Source: Paraburkholderia phenazinium
Lineage (GTDB): Bacteria; Pseudomonadota; Gammaproteobacteria; Burkholderiales; Burkholderiaceae
Length of the DNA: 64,000 bases
NCBI RefSeq assembly: GCF_900100735.1
Contig: NZ_FNCJ01000007.1
Location: 220,641 to 284,640 of the forward strand
Reading direction: 5' to 3'
Shown here: in pieces, positions 8,984 through 18,171 of the stretch
How the letters are laid out: every line of letters starts with the position of its first letter
Position numbering within the stretch: the stretch's first letter is position 1
The notes under the pieces: generated by a model
Databases searched by the model: none
Told to the model about the DNA's origin: nothing
What the model saw: only the letters and a program-made list of their open reading frames with translations
Translations under genes and position numbers: made by a program

Positions 8984-10129
8984 ATGGCTAACGGCACCGT
9001 CACGATCTTTCATAACGTGGTCTGGTCGCGCCACAAGGCCGTGGTATTTTCGGCGCTGCATGCGATCTCGGCGGCAAGCCCGATCAAATATTCGATCGTG
9101 CAGATCTCCGAGACCGAGCACTTCCGGCTCGGCTTTTCCGAGGTCGACTATTCGTACCACCGTTATCCGATGCGCACGCTGTTCCACGGCTGCTACGAGG
9201 ACGTGCCGGCCTGGCGGATGATGTACCGCCTCACCATGGAAGTCCTGCGCACGCACGCCGATCTGGTGGTGCTGCCCGGCTACCATCGTCCGGAGTACTG
9301 GGCGATGCTGTTCGCCTGCATTGCGACCGGCAAGCGCCGCGCGGTGTTCTGCGATTCGACCGGCCGCGACCGGCCGCGCCGTCTGCTGACGTCGATTCCG
9401 AAGCGCGTGTTCTTCTCGCTATGCGACGGCTACTTCGGTTTCGGCGAGCGCAGCCGCGAATATCTGATGTCGCTCGGCGCCAAGCGCGAGCGCATCTTCG
9501 TGCCCTGCCAGGCGGCGGCGCTACCGTGGTCGTTCGTGCCGGAGCGCGCGCTCGACGAGCGTCTGCATGCGCGGCGTGCTCGGGATCCGGTGTTTCTGTT
9601 CGTGGGACGGCTCTCGCAGGAGAAGGGCATCGATGCGCTGCTCGAAGCGTTTGCCGCGATTCGCCGGCGGATTCCGCAGGCGAAGCTGCGCATTGTCGGC
9701 ACCGGACCGCAGGGCGAACAGTTGCAGAACGACGTGAACGAGCGTGGCCTCGCCGACGCGGTGTGCTTCGTCGGCAGCCTGCAGGACGAAGGCCTGTCGC
9801 GCGAATACTTCGGCGCCTCGTGCCTCGTATTGCCTAGTTTCAGCGAGCCATGGGGGCTTGTCGTCAACGAGGCCTTGAACCACGGCTGTCCCGTGGTGGT
9901 GAGCGACAACTGCGGCTGCGTGCCGGAACTGGTGATCGACGGCGTGACCGGCTACGCGTTCCGCTCGGGCGACGGCGCGTCCTTGCATCGCACCATGTTG
10001 AAGGCGCTGGAGGCGTTTGCCGACACCGGCCAGACCGCTCGCGCGTGCATGGAGGTGATTCGCCGCTTCGATCCGCCGAATGCTGCTTCGAATATCGCCC
10101 GCGGTTGCGCCGTGATGCTTGCGGCCTAG
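8984..10129 (+). CDS. GT4-family glycosyltransferase
   Basis: Predicted cytosolic or membrane-associated transferase adding one sugar of the EPS repeat. The C-terminal half has the GT-B donor site FVGRLSQEKGIDALLEAF and the EX7E-type segment SFSEPWGLVVNEALNHG. Length is 381 aa. It begins one base after the fcl stop, suggesting coupling to GDP-fucose synthesis. Whether it is the fucosyltransferase is inference; donor and linkage cannot be read from the sequence. Confidence 0.88.
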   Translation: MANGTVTIFHNVVWSRHKAVVFSALHAISAASPIKYSIVQISETEHFRLGFSEVDYSYHRYPMRTLFHGCYEDVPAWRMMYRLTMEVLRTHADLVVLPGYHRPEYWAMLFACIATGKRRAVFCDSTGRDRPRRLLTSIPKRVFFSLCDGYFGFGERSREYLMSLGAKRERIFVPCQAAALPWSFVPERALDERLHARRARDPVFLFVGRLSQEKGIDALLEAFAAIRRRIPQAKLRIVGTGPQGEQLQNDVNERGLADAVCFVGSLQDEGLSREYFGASCLVLPSFSEPWGLVVNEALNHGCPVVVSDNCGCVPELVIDGVTGYAFRSGDGASLHRTMLKALEAFADTGQTARACMEVIRRFDPPNAASNIARGCAVMLAA

Positions 10130-10234
10130 CTTGATGACGAGGACGCTGGAACGCTTGATGTGGTGCTGGAAGGGTTGGACAGAGTGGCGTGCTGGCGCCG
10201 GCGCGCGCAGCACGGTGTGCTGATTGGGAGGGGT

Positions 10235-11593
10235 ATGAAAATTCTACTTGTCGGGCTCAACTACGCGCCGGAGCTCACGGGGGTCGGCAAGTACAGCGCT
10301 GAGATGGCGGAAGCGCTGGTCGCCGACGGGCACGAAGTGCGCGTGGTGTGCGGACCGCCCTATTACCCGCAGTGGCGCATCGCGGCAGGTTTCAGCGCGT
10401 GGCGCTACCGGCGCGAGGCGCGCAACGGTGTGCAGCTGCAGCGGGTGCCCCTGTGGGTGCCGGCGAGACCTACTGGTTTGTCGCGCCTGCTGCATCTGGC
10501 GAGCTTTGCGCTTGCCTCGCTGCCGGCGCTGGCTGCGCAGCTCGCGTGGCGCCCCGAGGTGGTGATGAGCATCGCACCAAGCCTGATGAGCGCGCCCGGC
10601 GCCTGGCTCGTCGCGCGTCTTGCCGGGGCACACTCGTGGCTGCATATTCAGGACTACGAGGTGGATGCCGCGTTCGACCTCGGCCTCGTTCGGGGCACCC
10701 ACGCCCGGCGTATGGCGCTGGCCATCGAGCGCCGGCTGCTGACCCGCTTCGACGTGGTGTCGAGCCTCTCGGCGAAGATGGTCGAGCGCGCCATCGCCAA
10801 GGGCGTCGATCCGCTCAAAACTTATTGCTTGCCCAACTGGGTGGACACGCGGGCCATCGTGCCGCTCGCGCATGCCCGCTACTACCGCAAGCTGCTCGGC
10901 CTCGACAAACGAGCTTTGCCGCAGACCGTGGTGCTGTATGCGGGCAATATGGGTTCGAAGCAGGGGCTGGAGATTCTGGCCGCCGCTGCAGCCGAACTCG
11001 CCGGACGGCCCGACATCAGTTTCGTCTTCTGCGGCAACGGGCCGGCGCGCGCGATGCTGGAGGCGCGTTGCGCCGGCTTGGCCAACTGCAGCTTCATGGC
11101 TCTGCAGCCTGCCCGTCAACTGAACCAGTTGCTCAACCTCGCCGACATTCACGTGCTGCCGCAGCGCGGTGGCGCCGCCGATCTCGTGATGCCCTCCAAG
11201 TTGAACGGCATGCTGGCGAGCGGCCGGGCCATCGTTGCGATGGCGTGCACCGGCACTGAACTGTATGAGGTGGTGGCGCCGCGTGGTGTGGTCGTGCCGC
11301 CGGAGAACGTGGACGCGCTGGTGGAGGCGATCGAGGCGTTGGCGGCCGATCCGCTGCGGCGCGCGGTATTGGGTGCCGCTGGGCGCGAATATGCCGAACG
11401 CAGCTTGTCGAGCGCGAGTGTGCTCGGCGACTTGAGCCGCAAGCTACGCGAGCTATGTGGTGAGGACAGTGCGGCAGTGCCCAGCAGCGGCAGTACCGGC
11501 GCCACGGGTACGAGTGATACCAGCGGTACGGCAGGCGGTTTAGCGCGCGAGAAACTGGCAGGAGCGCCGCTGGAGCCGACCCAGGTGGACTGA
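10235..11593 (+). CDS. WcaI-like glycosyltransferase
   Basis: Resembles the colanic-acid fucosyltransferase WcaI: it starts MKILLVGLNYAPELTGVGKY, then VRVVCGPPYYPQW, with a GT4 C-terminal half (YAGNMGSKQGLEIL; PSKLNGMLASGRAIVAM). At 452 aa it is longer than WcaI because of a roughly 35-residue low-complexity Ser/Thr/Gly tail that is unlikely to be catalytic. ATG 10235 follows GGGAGGGG. A role in adding fucose, or a sugar near it, is inferred from family and from gmd/fcl in the same cluster. Confidence 0.87.
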   Translation: MKILLVGLNYAPELTGVGKYSAEMAEALVADGHEVRVVCGPPYYPQWRIAAGFSAWRYRREARNGVQLQRVPLWVPARPTGLSRLLHLASFALASLPALAAQLAWRPEVVMSIAPSLMSAPGAWLVARLAGAHSWLHIQDYEVDAAFDLGLVRGTHARRMALAIERRLLTRFDVVSSLSAKMVERAIAKGVDPLKTYCLPNWVDTRAIVPLAHARYYRKLLGLDKRALPQTVVLYAGNMGSKQGLEILAAAAAELAGRPDISFVFCGNGPARAMLEARCAGLANCSFMALQPARQLNQLLNLADIHVLPQRGGAADLVMPSKLNGMLASGRAIVAMACTGTELYEVVAPRGVVVPPENVDALVEAIEALAADPLRRAVLGAAGREYAERSLSSASVLGDLSRKLRELCGEDSAAVPSSGSTGATGTSDTSGTAGGLAREKLAGAPLEPTQVD

Positions 11594-11618
11594 ACGTAGT
11601 TGAGCGTAGTGCGGTGGC

Positions 11619-12131
11619 CTACCAGGGCATCTTGTAGATGTCGTGACGCGCGGCGCCGCTTGCGGTGCCGTTGCCATAGAGCTGCTGAGCCGCATTGACC
11701 GGCGTCTGCGTAAGCGCCGCTGTGCCGGTGCCACGCGCACCCACACCTGGTTTGCCGGCATTCGCGGCAGCGCCGATTGCCGGTCCGCCCGGCTGCGGCG
11801 TGCCCGGATTGGTGAGCATGTGTTCGACCGGCGTGACGCCACGGCCTTGCGGATTGGCCGCCGCTGCCGGGACATTTTGATCCTGGCGGTTGTCGGCGGT
11901 CTGGGCGCTATACACGTCGCCATACGCGGCCGGGCCGCCGAGCAGCAACGAGTCGCCCGTGCCAGCGTTGAGCGGGCCGCCGCCGTTGCCGGCGCGGTTC
12001 GCCGCGGCGGCCGCGCCTTCTGCTTCGGCAGCTGGGGCATCGCCGTAGGTGGCGAGTGCCTGGGCATGCGTGGCGCCACAAGCGAGGGTGAGAGAAAAGG
12101 AGAGCGCGATGCGCAGGGCAAGAGCATTCAT
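11619..12131 (-). CDS. Small secreted low-complexity protein of unknown function
   Basis: A 170-aa protein read against the surrounding EPS genes. It begins with a clear signal peptide, ending near THAQA, and the mature part is rich in Ala, Gly, Asn and Pro with no recognised domain. It ends DIYKMPW. Cysteine is absent from the mature part, so a disordered or wall/matrix-associated protein is possible. A weak AGGA-containing ribosome site precedes the start. It sits between two EPS genes, so a role in the EPS or its export is plausible but unproven. Codon use looks like the neighbours', which favours a real gene. Confidence 0.65.
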   Translation of the reverse strand: MNALALRIALSFSLTLACGATHAQALATYGDAPAAEAEGAAAAANRAGNGGGPLNAGTGDSLLLGGPAAYGDVYSAQTADNRQDQNVPAAAANPQGRGVTPVEHMLTNPGTPQPGGPAIGAAANAGKPGVGARGTGTAALTQTPVNAAQQLYGNGTASGAARHDIYKMPW

Positions 12132-12385
12132 GAGTGGGGGTGTCCTGGCTTGTCACGGAGTGGCGCACGCAATCGCGCTGCGTCATCCTAATGGTAGTGT
12201 CAACCGCATTGCGCCCCTTGGGAGATGCCAGTCGAAAGCCGACAAAGCCTGTGCGACTCAAGCCAATCGGCGCTAGCAAAAACGAAACCCGGGTGAGGAC
12301 TGTGCACAATTTCTTACACGATGCTACAAGGCGAAAAAGCGCCTGACAGCGACAGTGGACGACTGCCCACGCAGAGGACAGCGGA

Positions 12386-13039
12386 ATGCAAGTGGAGCGC
12401 AATATTCACATGAAACGCGACGAACTCGATGCAGCGCTGGAATGGCAAGCGGATGCCGCTACGGCGGCTTCGGCCACACCGCGCGTGATCGATCTGAGCC
12501 TTGCCGGCAAGGGCAATTATGTGCGGCGCGTGAGCCGCCTCACTGAGGCCGTCTGGTTCGTGATCGAGGCCTGTGTCATCAACAACAAGCTGGTGCCGTT
12601 CTCGGCGCTGCGCGTGGCGCTGTTGCGCCTGTTCGGCGCGAAGATCGGGCCGAACTGCCGCTTCGTGCATCCGCTGCGCGTGAAGGCGCCATGGAATCTC
12701 GAAGTCGGTGCGAACTGCTGGTTCGGCATCGACGCATGGATCTACAACCAGGCGCCGATCCGCATCGGCGCGAACGTGTGCATTTCGCAGGGCAGTTTGC
12801 TCACGGCCGGCTCGCACGACTACGCCACCAACATGGATCTGCATGTGGCGCCCATCGTGATCGAAGATGGCGTGTGGATCGCCTCGAAATGCGTGGTGCA
12901 GATGGGCGTGACGATCGGCCGCTCCGCGCTCGTCACGCCGCTCTCCGTGGTGCATCGTTCGCTGGAACCCGAGGGCGTATATGGCGGCAATCCCGCTCGC
13001 TTCATCAGGAAGCGCTTCGCGCAACAACGCGTGCCGTAA
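12386..13039 (+). CDS. wcaF: WcaF-like hexapeptide-repeat acetyltransferase
   Basis: Predicted to O-acetylate a sugar of the EPS repeat. The left-handed beta-helix repeats run from about residue 80 (FGAKIGPNCRFVHPLRV) to residue 205, with the catalytic-type histidine in AGSHDYAT. EGVYGGNPARFIRKR is the usual closing motif of this family. Length is 217 aa; the first roughly 50 residues are a polar extension. AGAGGA lies 7 bases before ATG 12386. The 254-bp gap upstream holds the divergent control region shared with the small secreted gene. Confidence 0.9.
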   Translation: MQVERNIHMKRDELDAALEWQADAATAASATPRVIDLSLAGKGNYVRRVSRLTEAVWFVIEACVINNKLVPFSALRVALLRLFGAKIGPNCRFVHPLRVKAPWNLEVGANCWFGIDAWIYNQAPIRIGANVCISQGSLLTAGSHDYATNMDLHVAPIVIEDGVWIASKCVVQMGVTIGRSALVTPLSVVHRSLEPEGVYGGNPARFIRKRFAQQRVP

Positions 13040-13319
13040 TGCGCGATAGCGAACACCGCTATTCGCAGGACGCGTGAAAGATAGCTGGCAGTACTTGACG
13101 TATCCGGACCGGTTCAGCCCGGGCGACAGCAGACCGCCGCAAGCGGCATGTCGGAAAGCAGCGCAGATGAGCCTGAACATGTACTACGGGATGCCGTCGC
13201 GGGCCAGGCGCCGGTGTTGCAAGTATGTGAACCGGGACGGCTACGGCGAGGCTTGAGAACCGTGGGTGGCTGGCGTGAAGTGCCGGTAAGGCGGCTGCAC
13301 AAGAATCACGGGAGCGGGG

Positions 13320-15068
13320 ATGTTCATCGACAGCCGGGGTGTGGAAGAGCGGTCAGTCATCGAGACCACTGTTTGCATTATCGGGGCAGGCGTGGCCGGT
13401 ATTACGTTCGCGCTCGAAATGGACAAGCTGGGCATCGATACCTGCCTGCTCGAGAGCGGCGGCTACAAGGCCGATGACGAAACTCGCGACCTGTATCGCG
13501 GCGAGAATGTCGGCATTCCCTATACGTTTGCGGATGGCAGCCGCAGCCGCTTTCTCGGCGGCAGCAGCAACTGCTGGGGCGGCTGGTGCCGCCCGCTCGA
13601 TCCCTGGGATTTCGAAAAGCGCGACTGGGTCCAGGATAGCGGCTGGCCGTTCGGTCTCGAGGAACTCAAACCGTACTACGAACGCACCCATGGCCTGCTC
13701 ATGCTCGGGCCGCAAAATTTCGATCCGGCCTACTGGGAAGCGGCAATCGGCCGTGCCGACGTGCGCCGCCACCCGCTGCCGAGCGGCAACGTGCGCGATA
13801 CCATCTCGCAGTTCAGCCCGCCCGTGCGCTTCGGCAAGCTGTATCGCAGCGAATTGCTGAAGTCGCGCCACGTGCGCGTGTTTCTCAACGGCAATGCGCT
13901 CGATATCGAAACCGATGGCGAAGCGCAGAACGTCTCCCGCATCCAGGTCGGCACGCTGAGCGGCCGGCGTTTCGCTGTGGCCGCGAAGGTGTTCGTGCTG
14001 GCTACGGGCGGTATCGAAAACGCCCGGCTGCTGCTGGCCGCCAACAAGGTACAGGTAGCGGGGCTAGGCAATGGCCACGATCTCGTGGGCCGCTATTTCA
14101 TGGATCATCCGCGCATCATGTCGGGCAGCATCGACTTCAACCCGGCATGGGCACGCAACAAGCTATACGACATCAAGTACCACTACCAGAACGATGCGGT
14201 GAAGGCGCACGGTCAGCATATCTCGTCACAGTTCGCACTGACTCAGGAGGTGCTCGAACGCGAGAAGCTGCTCAACGCGCGCGTATGGTTCTATTCGATG
14301 TTCTACGGCGAAAACACGGCTGGCGCCGAGGCCTTGATCCGCTGCAAGCAGGCTCTCCTGAAGAAAGACCAGCCCGGTTGGAGCCTGCGCCACGACCTCG
14401 TGACGATGGCCATGCATCCGGTCGAGGCGGGGTGCTTCGGCGCCGCCCGTCTGTTCCAGCCGCGCGCGCTGATCACCGACGTGAAGTTTCAGACCATCGT
14501 CGAAGCCGAACCCAATCGCGATAGCCGCGTGACCTTGTCGACGCAGCGCGACCGGCTTGGCATGAATCGCGTCAAGGTGGATTGGCAGTTGACCGAACTG
14601 GTCAAGCGCACCTTCGATCGCACCAATGCGCTGCTCGCCCAGGAGATGCAACTGGGCGGCGTGGCGAGCGTGACGCTCGATGCGCCGCTCGAAGGACGGG
14701 CTTGGCCCGGGCAACTGGAGGGTACCTGGCATCACATGGGCACTACCCGCATGCACGATTCGCCGCGTCACGGCGTGGTGGACCGCGATTGCAAGGTGCA
14801 CGGCATTGCTAACCTGTATGTGGCCGGCAGTTCGGTCTTCCCGACGGTCGGCGCGAATTTCCCGACCATCACCATCGTGGCCCTGACCTTGCGGCTCGCC
14901 GAGCATATTGCGGCAGCGCTCAAGGGCCGCGACGGGGCGCAGCCGGCGAGCCTGGGTACGCTGACCCCGGCGCCGGCGGCCGGCGGCGAGCCGGTTGGGG
15001 AGAAACTACCGTTCGCGGCTGAGGTACGGCCGATGGGTGAGGACCTGCTGTTCCTCGCCAAGAAGTGA
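13320..15068 (+). CDS. GMC-type FAD-dependent oxidoreductase within the EPS locus
   Basis: A 582-aa flavoprotein. The N-terminal dinucleotide fold is CIIGAGVAGITFALEMDKLG, followed by ESGG and a GGSSNCWGG segment typical of the GMC/choline-dehydrogenase superfamily. The C-terminal domain has TWHHMGTTRM and NLYVAGSSVFPTVGANFPT, where the active-site His/Asn of GMC enzymes lie. No signal peptide or membrane anchor is evident. Its position among glycosyltransferases suggests it oxidises a sugar or lipid-linked sugar, but no substrate can be assigned. It ends by overlapping the convergent next gene by 63 bp. The 280 bp upstream contain no convincing gene. Confidence 0.85.
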   Translation: MFIDSRGVEERSVIETTVCIIGAGVAGITFALEMDKLGIDTCLLESGGYKADDETRDLYRGENVGIPYTFADGSRSRFLGGSSNCWGGWCRPLDPWDFEKRDWVQDSGWPFGLEELKPYYERTHGLLMLGPQNFDPAYWEAAIGRADVRRHPLPSGNVRDTISQFSPPVRFGKLYRSELLKSRHVRVFLNGNALDIETDGEAQNVSRIQVGTLSGRRFAVAAKVFVLATGGIENARLLLAANKVQVAGLGNGHDLVGRYFMDHPRIMSGSIDFNPAWARNKLYDIKYHYQNDAVKAHGQHISSQFALTQEVLEREKLLNARVWFYSMFYGENTAGAEALIRCKQALLKKDQPGWSLRHDLVTMAMHPVEAGCFGAARLFQPRALITDVKFQTIVEAEPNRDSRVTLSTQRDRLGMNRVKVDWQLTELVKRTFDRTNALLAQEMQLGGVASVTLDAPLEGRAWPGQLEGTWHHMGTTRMHDSPRHGVVDRDCKVHGIANLYVAGSSVFPTVGANFPTITIVALTLRLAEHIAAALKGRDGAQPASLGTLTPAPAAGGEPVGEKLPFAAEVRPMGEDLLFLAKK

Positions 15069-16223
15069 AGGGCGCCCCTGCTGCAGGACGCGCAGCAGAT
15101 CGGCCGACATCGCCTCCACCGTGAAATGCTGCTCGAAGCAGTGCAGCGCTTGAGTACGCATTGCGGTCGCCGCCGCCGGGTCGAGCTGCAGCCAGCGCGT
15201 GAGATTGGCGAGCGTGCCTTCGACACTATCGGGCGCGGCGAAACCCGCGCCATCCGCTTCGACCTCGCGCCAGATATTCACCTTGTCGGAAATCAGCACG
15301 GGTAGCCCGCAGGCGAGCGCCTCGGCCACCGCAATGCCGAAGTTCTCCTGATGCGACGGCAGCACGAAGGCCTCGCTCGCGTAGAACGCCCCCCACTTTT
15401 CGTCGCCTTGCAGCATGCCGGTCCATGTGACGCGTTGCGCAATGCCCAGTTCGGCGACCAGCGCTTTCAGGGCCGGCGTCCACTCGCTATTGTCGGGGCC
15501 TGCCATCACGAGGTGCATCGACGTATCGAACTCGCAGAGCGCCGCAAATGCCTTTAACAGCAGATCGCAGCCTTTCTTCGGATGGATGCGGCCGAGAAAC
15601 AGGAGCAGTCGCCTCTCGCGCAAGGCCGGATGTGCCGCATGGAACGCTGCGCGCAGATCGGTGGCGTCGGCGGCGGGCGGCCGGTTCGTGCCGAACGCCA
15701 CGACCTCTTCGTTGGCACGATAAAGCCTGAACGATTCACGAGCGAGCCGGCGCTCGTCCTGCGCAGTAAAGAGCACCCGCGCCGCGTCGCGCAGCACCCG
15801 GTATTCGGCCCACGGCCAATAGAGACACTTCTTCAGATGCTTGAGCGGATAGGTGCGCTTGAACCAGGGATCGAGCATGCCGTGCGGAAACACGTAATAC
15901 GGCACGCCGCTGTGCCGCAGCGCTTTCCACGTTGCATACCCGGGGTATTGCCAGAGGCCGTTGACGATCACCGCGTCGAATTCGGCGACGTGGGCCTGCA
16001 GCCACGGCGCGAGCTTTGGCGTGTAACCGTAGGAGCTGCGGGCGGGTCCGAGCGCATGCACGGGTAGCGGAAAGCTGGCGAGCCACGGCGCGGCTGGATC
16101 GTCGACGCTCACCACCTCGACCCGATGGCCGAGCGCGGTCATGCCGAGACCGCTTTGCCGCACGCATTCGGTGGGGCCGCCGGTGCGGGGATCGAGCGAA
16201 GGCAGCAGATGCAGTATCTTCAT
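15006..16223 (-). CDS. GT4-family glycosyltransferase
   Basis: A 405-aa GT-B enzyme starting MKILHLLPSLDPRTGGPTE, a glycine-rich acceptor-side loop common in GT4. The donor half has LFLGRIHPKKGCDLLLKAFA and the EX7E-type SHQENFGIAVAEALACGLPV. It is transcribed on the minus strand, 42 bp downstream of the wzy start-to-stop unit, and probably forms an operon with wzy. Its 3' end overlaps the end of the GMC gene tail to tail. It likely adds one sugar to the repeat; the specific sugar is unknown. Confidence 0.88.
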   Translation of the reverse strand: MKILHLLPSLDPRTGGPTECVRQSGLGMTALGHRVEVVSVDDPAAPWLASFPLPVHALGPARSSYGYTPKLAPWLQAHVAEFDAVIVNGLWQYPGYATWKALRHSGVPYYVFPHGMLDPWFKRTYPLKHLKKCLYWPWAEYRVLRDAARVLFTAQDERRLARESFRLYRANEEVVAFGTNRPPAADATDLRAAFHAAHPALRERRLLLFLGRIHPKKGCDLLLKAFAALCEFDTSMHLVMAGPDNSEWTPALKALVAELGIAQRVTWTGMLQGDEKWGAFYASEAFVLPSHQENFGIAVAEALACGLPVLISDKVNIWREVEADGAGFAAPDSVEGTLANLTRWLQLDPAAATAMRTQALHCFEQHFTVEAMSADLLRVLQQGRPSLLGEEQQVLTHRPYLSRER

Positions 16224-16265
16224 GGCGCGCTCATCAGGACATCAGCAGGACACTTGGCGGGGCTT

Positions 16266-17681
16266 TCATGGCTGGGCTTTGCCGTGCAGGCCGGGCTGCA
16301 CCTGGGCGAGACCCGGCCGTCCTTCGAGACTGCCGTGCGGCCATTGCGGCGTGGGCGACATGCTCGGCACGCGGTGCGGGCGACCGACGTGGCGGGCTGC
16401 GCGCACCCGCATGGTCTGGGCGATGCGGGCATAGGTAGCCACGAGCATGCCGAGCGCGACACCGAACACGAGCCCCGAGAAACGCGGCCCTAGCGGGTTG
16501 CCGCCAATCGAGATGGCCGGCAGGGCGGCGAGCAGCAGGATCGAGCGGCCGAGCACCGGCAGATACAGCAGGTTTGGCATGCGCCGTCGCCATTCGCGAT
16601 GCGCGAGCGTGCCTTTATAGAGCGCGTAGAGGATCGCGAGCGGCATGCCGATACCGAACAGCAGCCCGCCCGCAAACAACTGATAGACCCAGAAGTTGTG
16701 GCCTGCCACCCATTCGCGGATGGCGAAGAAATCCTTCGCGCTCATCTGCCCCTGGAGGTCGGGCAGGAAGTTCGGCGAATAGCGGTACAGGTGTCCATAT
16801 CCTTCGCCGGCCAGCAACGCGACCGACGACGAAGTCACCTGGTCGTACTGGTTCTTCATTTCGGCAAGGCGCGTAATGGTGGTCGGATCGACGCCGGCTT
16901 CGGTCTCTCTGGAGGCGAAGATGCGCTGGGCCCAGTGGGCCGATACGGTCGGGAACAGCGCGGCGACACCGGCCACCGTCACGCAGATCAGCAGGCCCAT
17001 CACGATCGCGCGGGTGGCTGCGCGAATCAGATGCCGCAGCGAGGTTGCGCTCAGCCACGTCGCGAGCAGGAACAGCAAGGCCGTGCCGAGCAGTAGCGAG
17101 CGCGTCACGCTCAGCAGTTCGATTACGAGGGTGGCGAGAAACAACGCCAGAGCGAAGCGTGTATAGCGCTTGGCGACGACGAATTCGTGCAGCAGCAGGG
17201 CCTGCAGGCCGAGGAAGGTGACCGAGACGATACGGAAGCGCACCTTGTCGAGACCACCACCGGTGGCGACGCCGTACGCGAAGCTGAACGCAAGCGAGAT
17301 GACCATGGCCCATAGCAAGGCCTTTTCGATCTGCGCGAGCCGCACGTCGCTCCACGGATGGCAGGCCACGGCATAACCGAGCAGAAACAGCAGGAACGGC
17401 AGCAGCACGCGCAGATAGTTGCCGACCTGGTTGCCCTGCAGGGCCTGCGTGAAAGCGCTGCCGAGAATCGTCAGCAGCAGCGCGAAGGTGACGACCTTGC
17501 GCATATGCGAGCGGTGCTCGAAGCGCGGCGCGATTAACAGCAGAAGAAAGCCGGCCCCTACCGAAGGCACGACGAGCAGAATCTGCGCGAGATGGCTGGC
17601 AGTGTCTTCGGAGGCCTTGAAGTCGAGTGCGAGGGGCGTGAGGAATAACCAGATCCACACGCCGGTGAACTTGTTGCGCAC
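16266..17681 (-). CDS. wzy: O-antigen/EPS polymerase Wzy
   Basis: A polytopic membrane protein with about ten hydrophobic segments and a larger periplasmic loop rich in charged residues around residues 290-370, the layout of the Wzy/WaaL O-antigen ligase-polymerase family. It is predicted to join flipped EPS repeat units in the periplasm. The GTG at 17681 is chosen because AAGGAG lies 9 bases upstream; an in-frame ATG at 17732 would add 17 basic residues. The last 40 residues form a polar Pro/Gly-rich tail outside the membrane. Sequence similarity within this family is low, so the call rests on topology and context. Confidence 0.82.
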   Translation of the reverse strand: MRNKFTGVWIWLFLTPLALDFKASEDTASHLAQILLVVPSVGAGFLLLLIAPRFEHRSHMRKVVTFALLLTILGSAFTQALQGNQVGNYLRVLLPFLLFLLGYAVACHPWSDVRLAQIEKALLWAMVISLAFSFAYGVATGGGLDKVRFRIVSVTFLGLQALLLHEFVVAKRYTRFALALFLATLVIELLSVTRSLLLGTALLFLLATWLSATSLRHLIRAATRAIVMGLLICVTVAGVAALFPTVSAHWAQRIFASRETEAGVDPTTITRLAEMKNQYDQVTSSSVALLAGEGYGHLYRYSPNFLPDLQGQMSAKDFFAIREWVAGHNFWVYQLFAGGLLFGIGMPLAILYALYKGTLAHREWRRRMPNLLYLPVLGRSILLLAALPAISIGGNPLGPRFSGLVFGVALGMLVATYARIAQTMRVRAARHVGRPHRVPSMSPTPQWPHGSLEGRPGLAQVQPGLHGKAQP

Positions 17682-18171
17682 GATTGGGTTCTCCTTACGT
17701 GCCAGCCGCGCGGCGCGCAGCGTGTATCGCAAACGGGTAGCGGCATGAGGGAGACCGTCGCGCCTCGCGCGACGTGGAGGCGCCGGGCGGCTGCGCGCCG
17801 GACGCCATGCGGGCCTACGCCGCTGCGGCAGCCGGTTGCGGCGCGGCAGAACGTAAGGTGTGCAGACGGGTTATCGCATGGGTTTTCCCATGGCACCCGA
17901 CTCCCCCAAAATCATTGATTCGAATATAGCAGCGCGTTATTCGGCGTTTGCCGGCTCGCGGCGGCGGCGGCGTCTAGTGGCTAGTGTTCGGCGTGAATCG
18001 ACTGACGCACGAGTTGCGCTTTATGGGGCAGCGTTGGACTTCGCCAACAGTGGGCATGCATGGCCGGGAACGGCGTGATGTTGGCGGATCAAACCGGACC
18101 TCTCACAAGAAGATAAGAGGACAGATGGCGGAAATGGGTTTGAACACTTCAATTCCGTAGCGGGGGAGATC
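17682..18171. other. Divergent intergenic control region, no gene seen
   Basis: These 490 bp separate wzy (minus) from the acyltransferase (plus). The part from about 17890 to 18170 is visibly richer in A+T than the flanking genes. A perfect inverted repeat, CATGGG (17877-17882), TTTT, CCCATG (17887-17892), is present. Short open frames here lack ribosome sites and family resemblance. Promoters for both directions probably lie here but no convincing -35/-10 pair was identified. Confidence 0.5.

Noticed and set aside
13167..13256. 29-codon frame between wcaF and the GMC gene
   Set aside because: No ribosome site, Arg/Cys-rich product without a signal or family; the 280-bp region is treated as intergenic.
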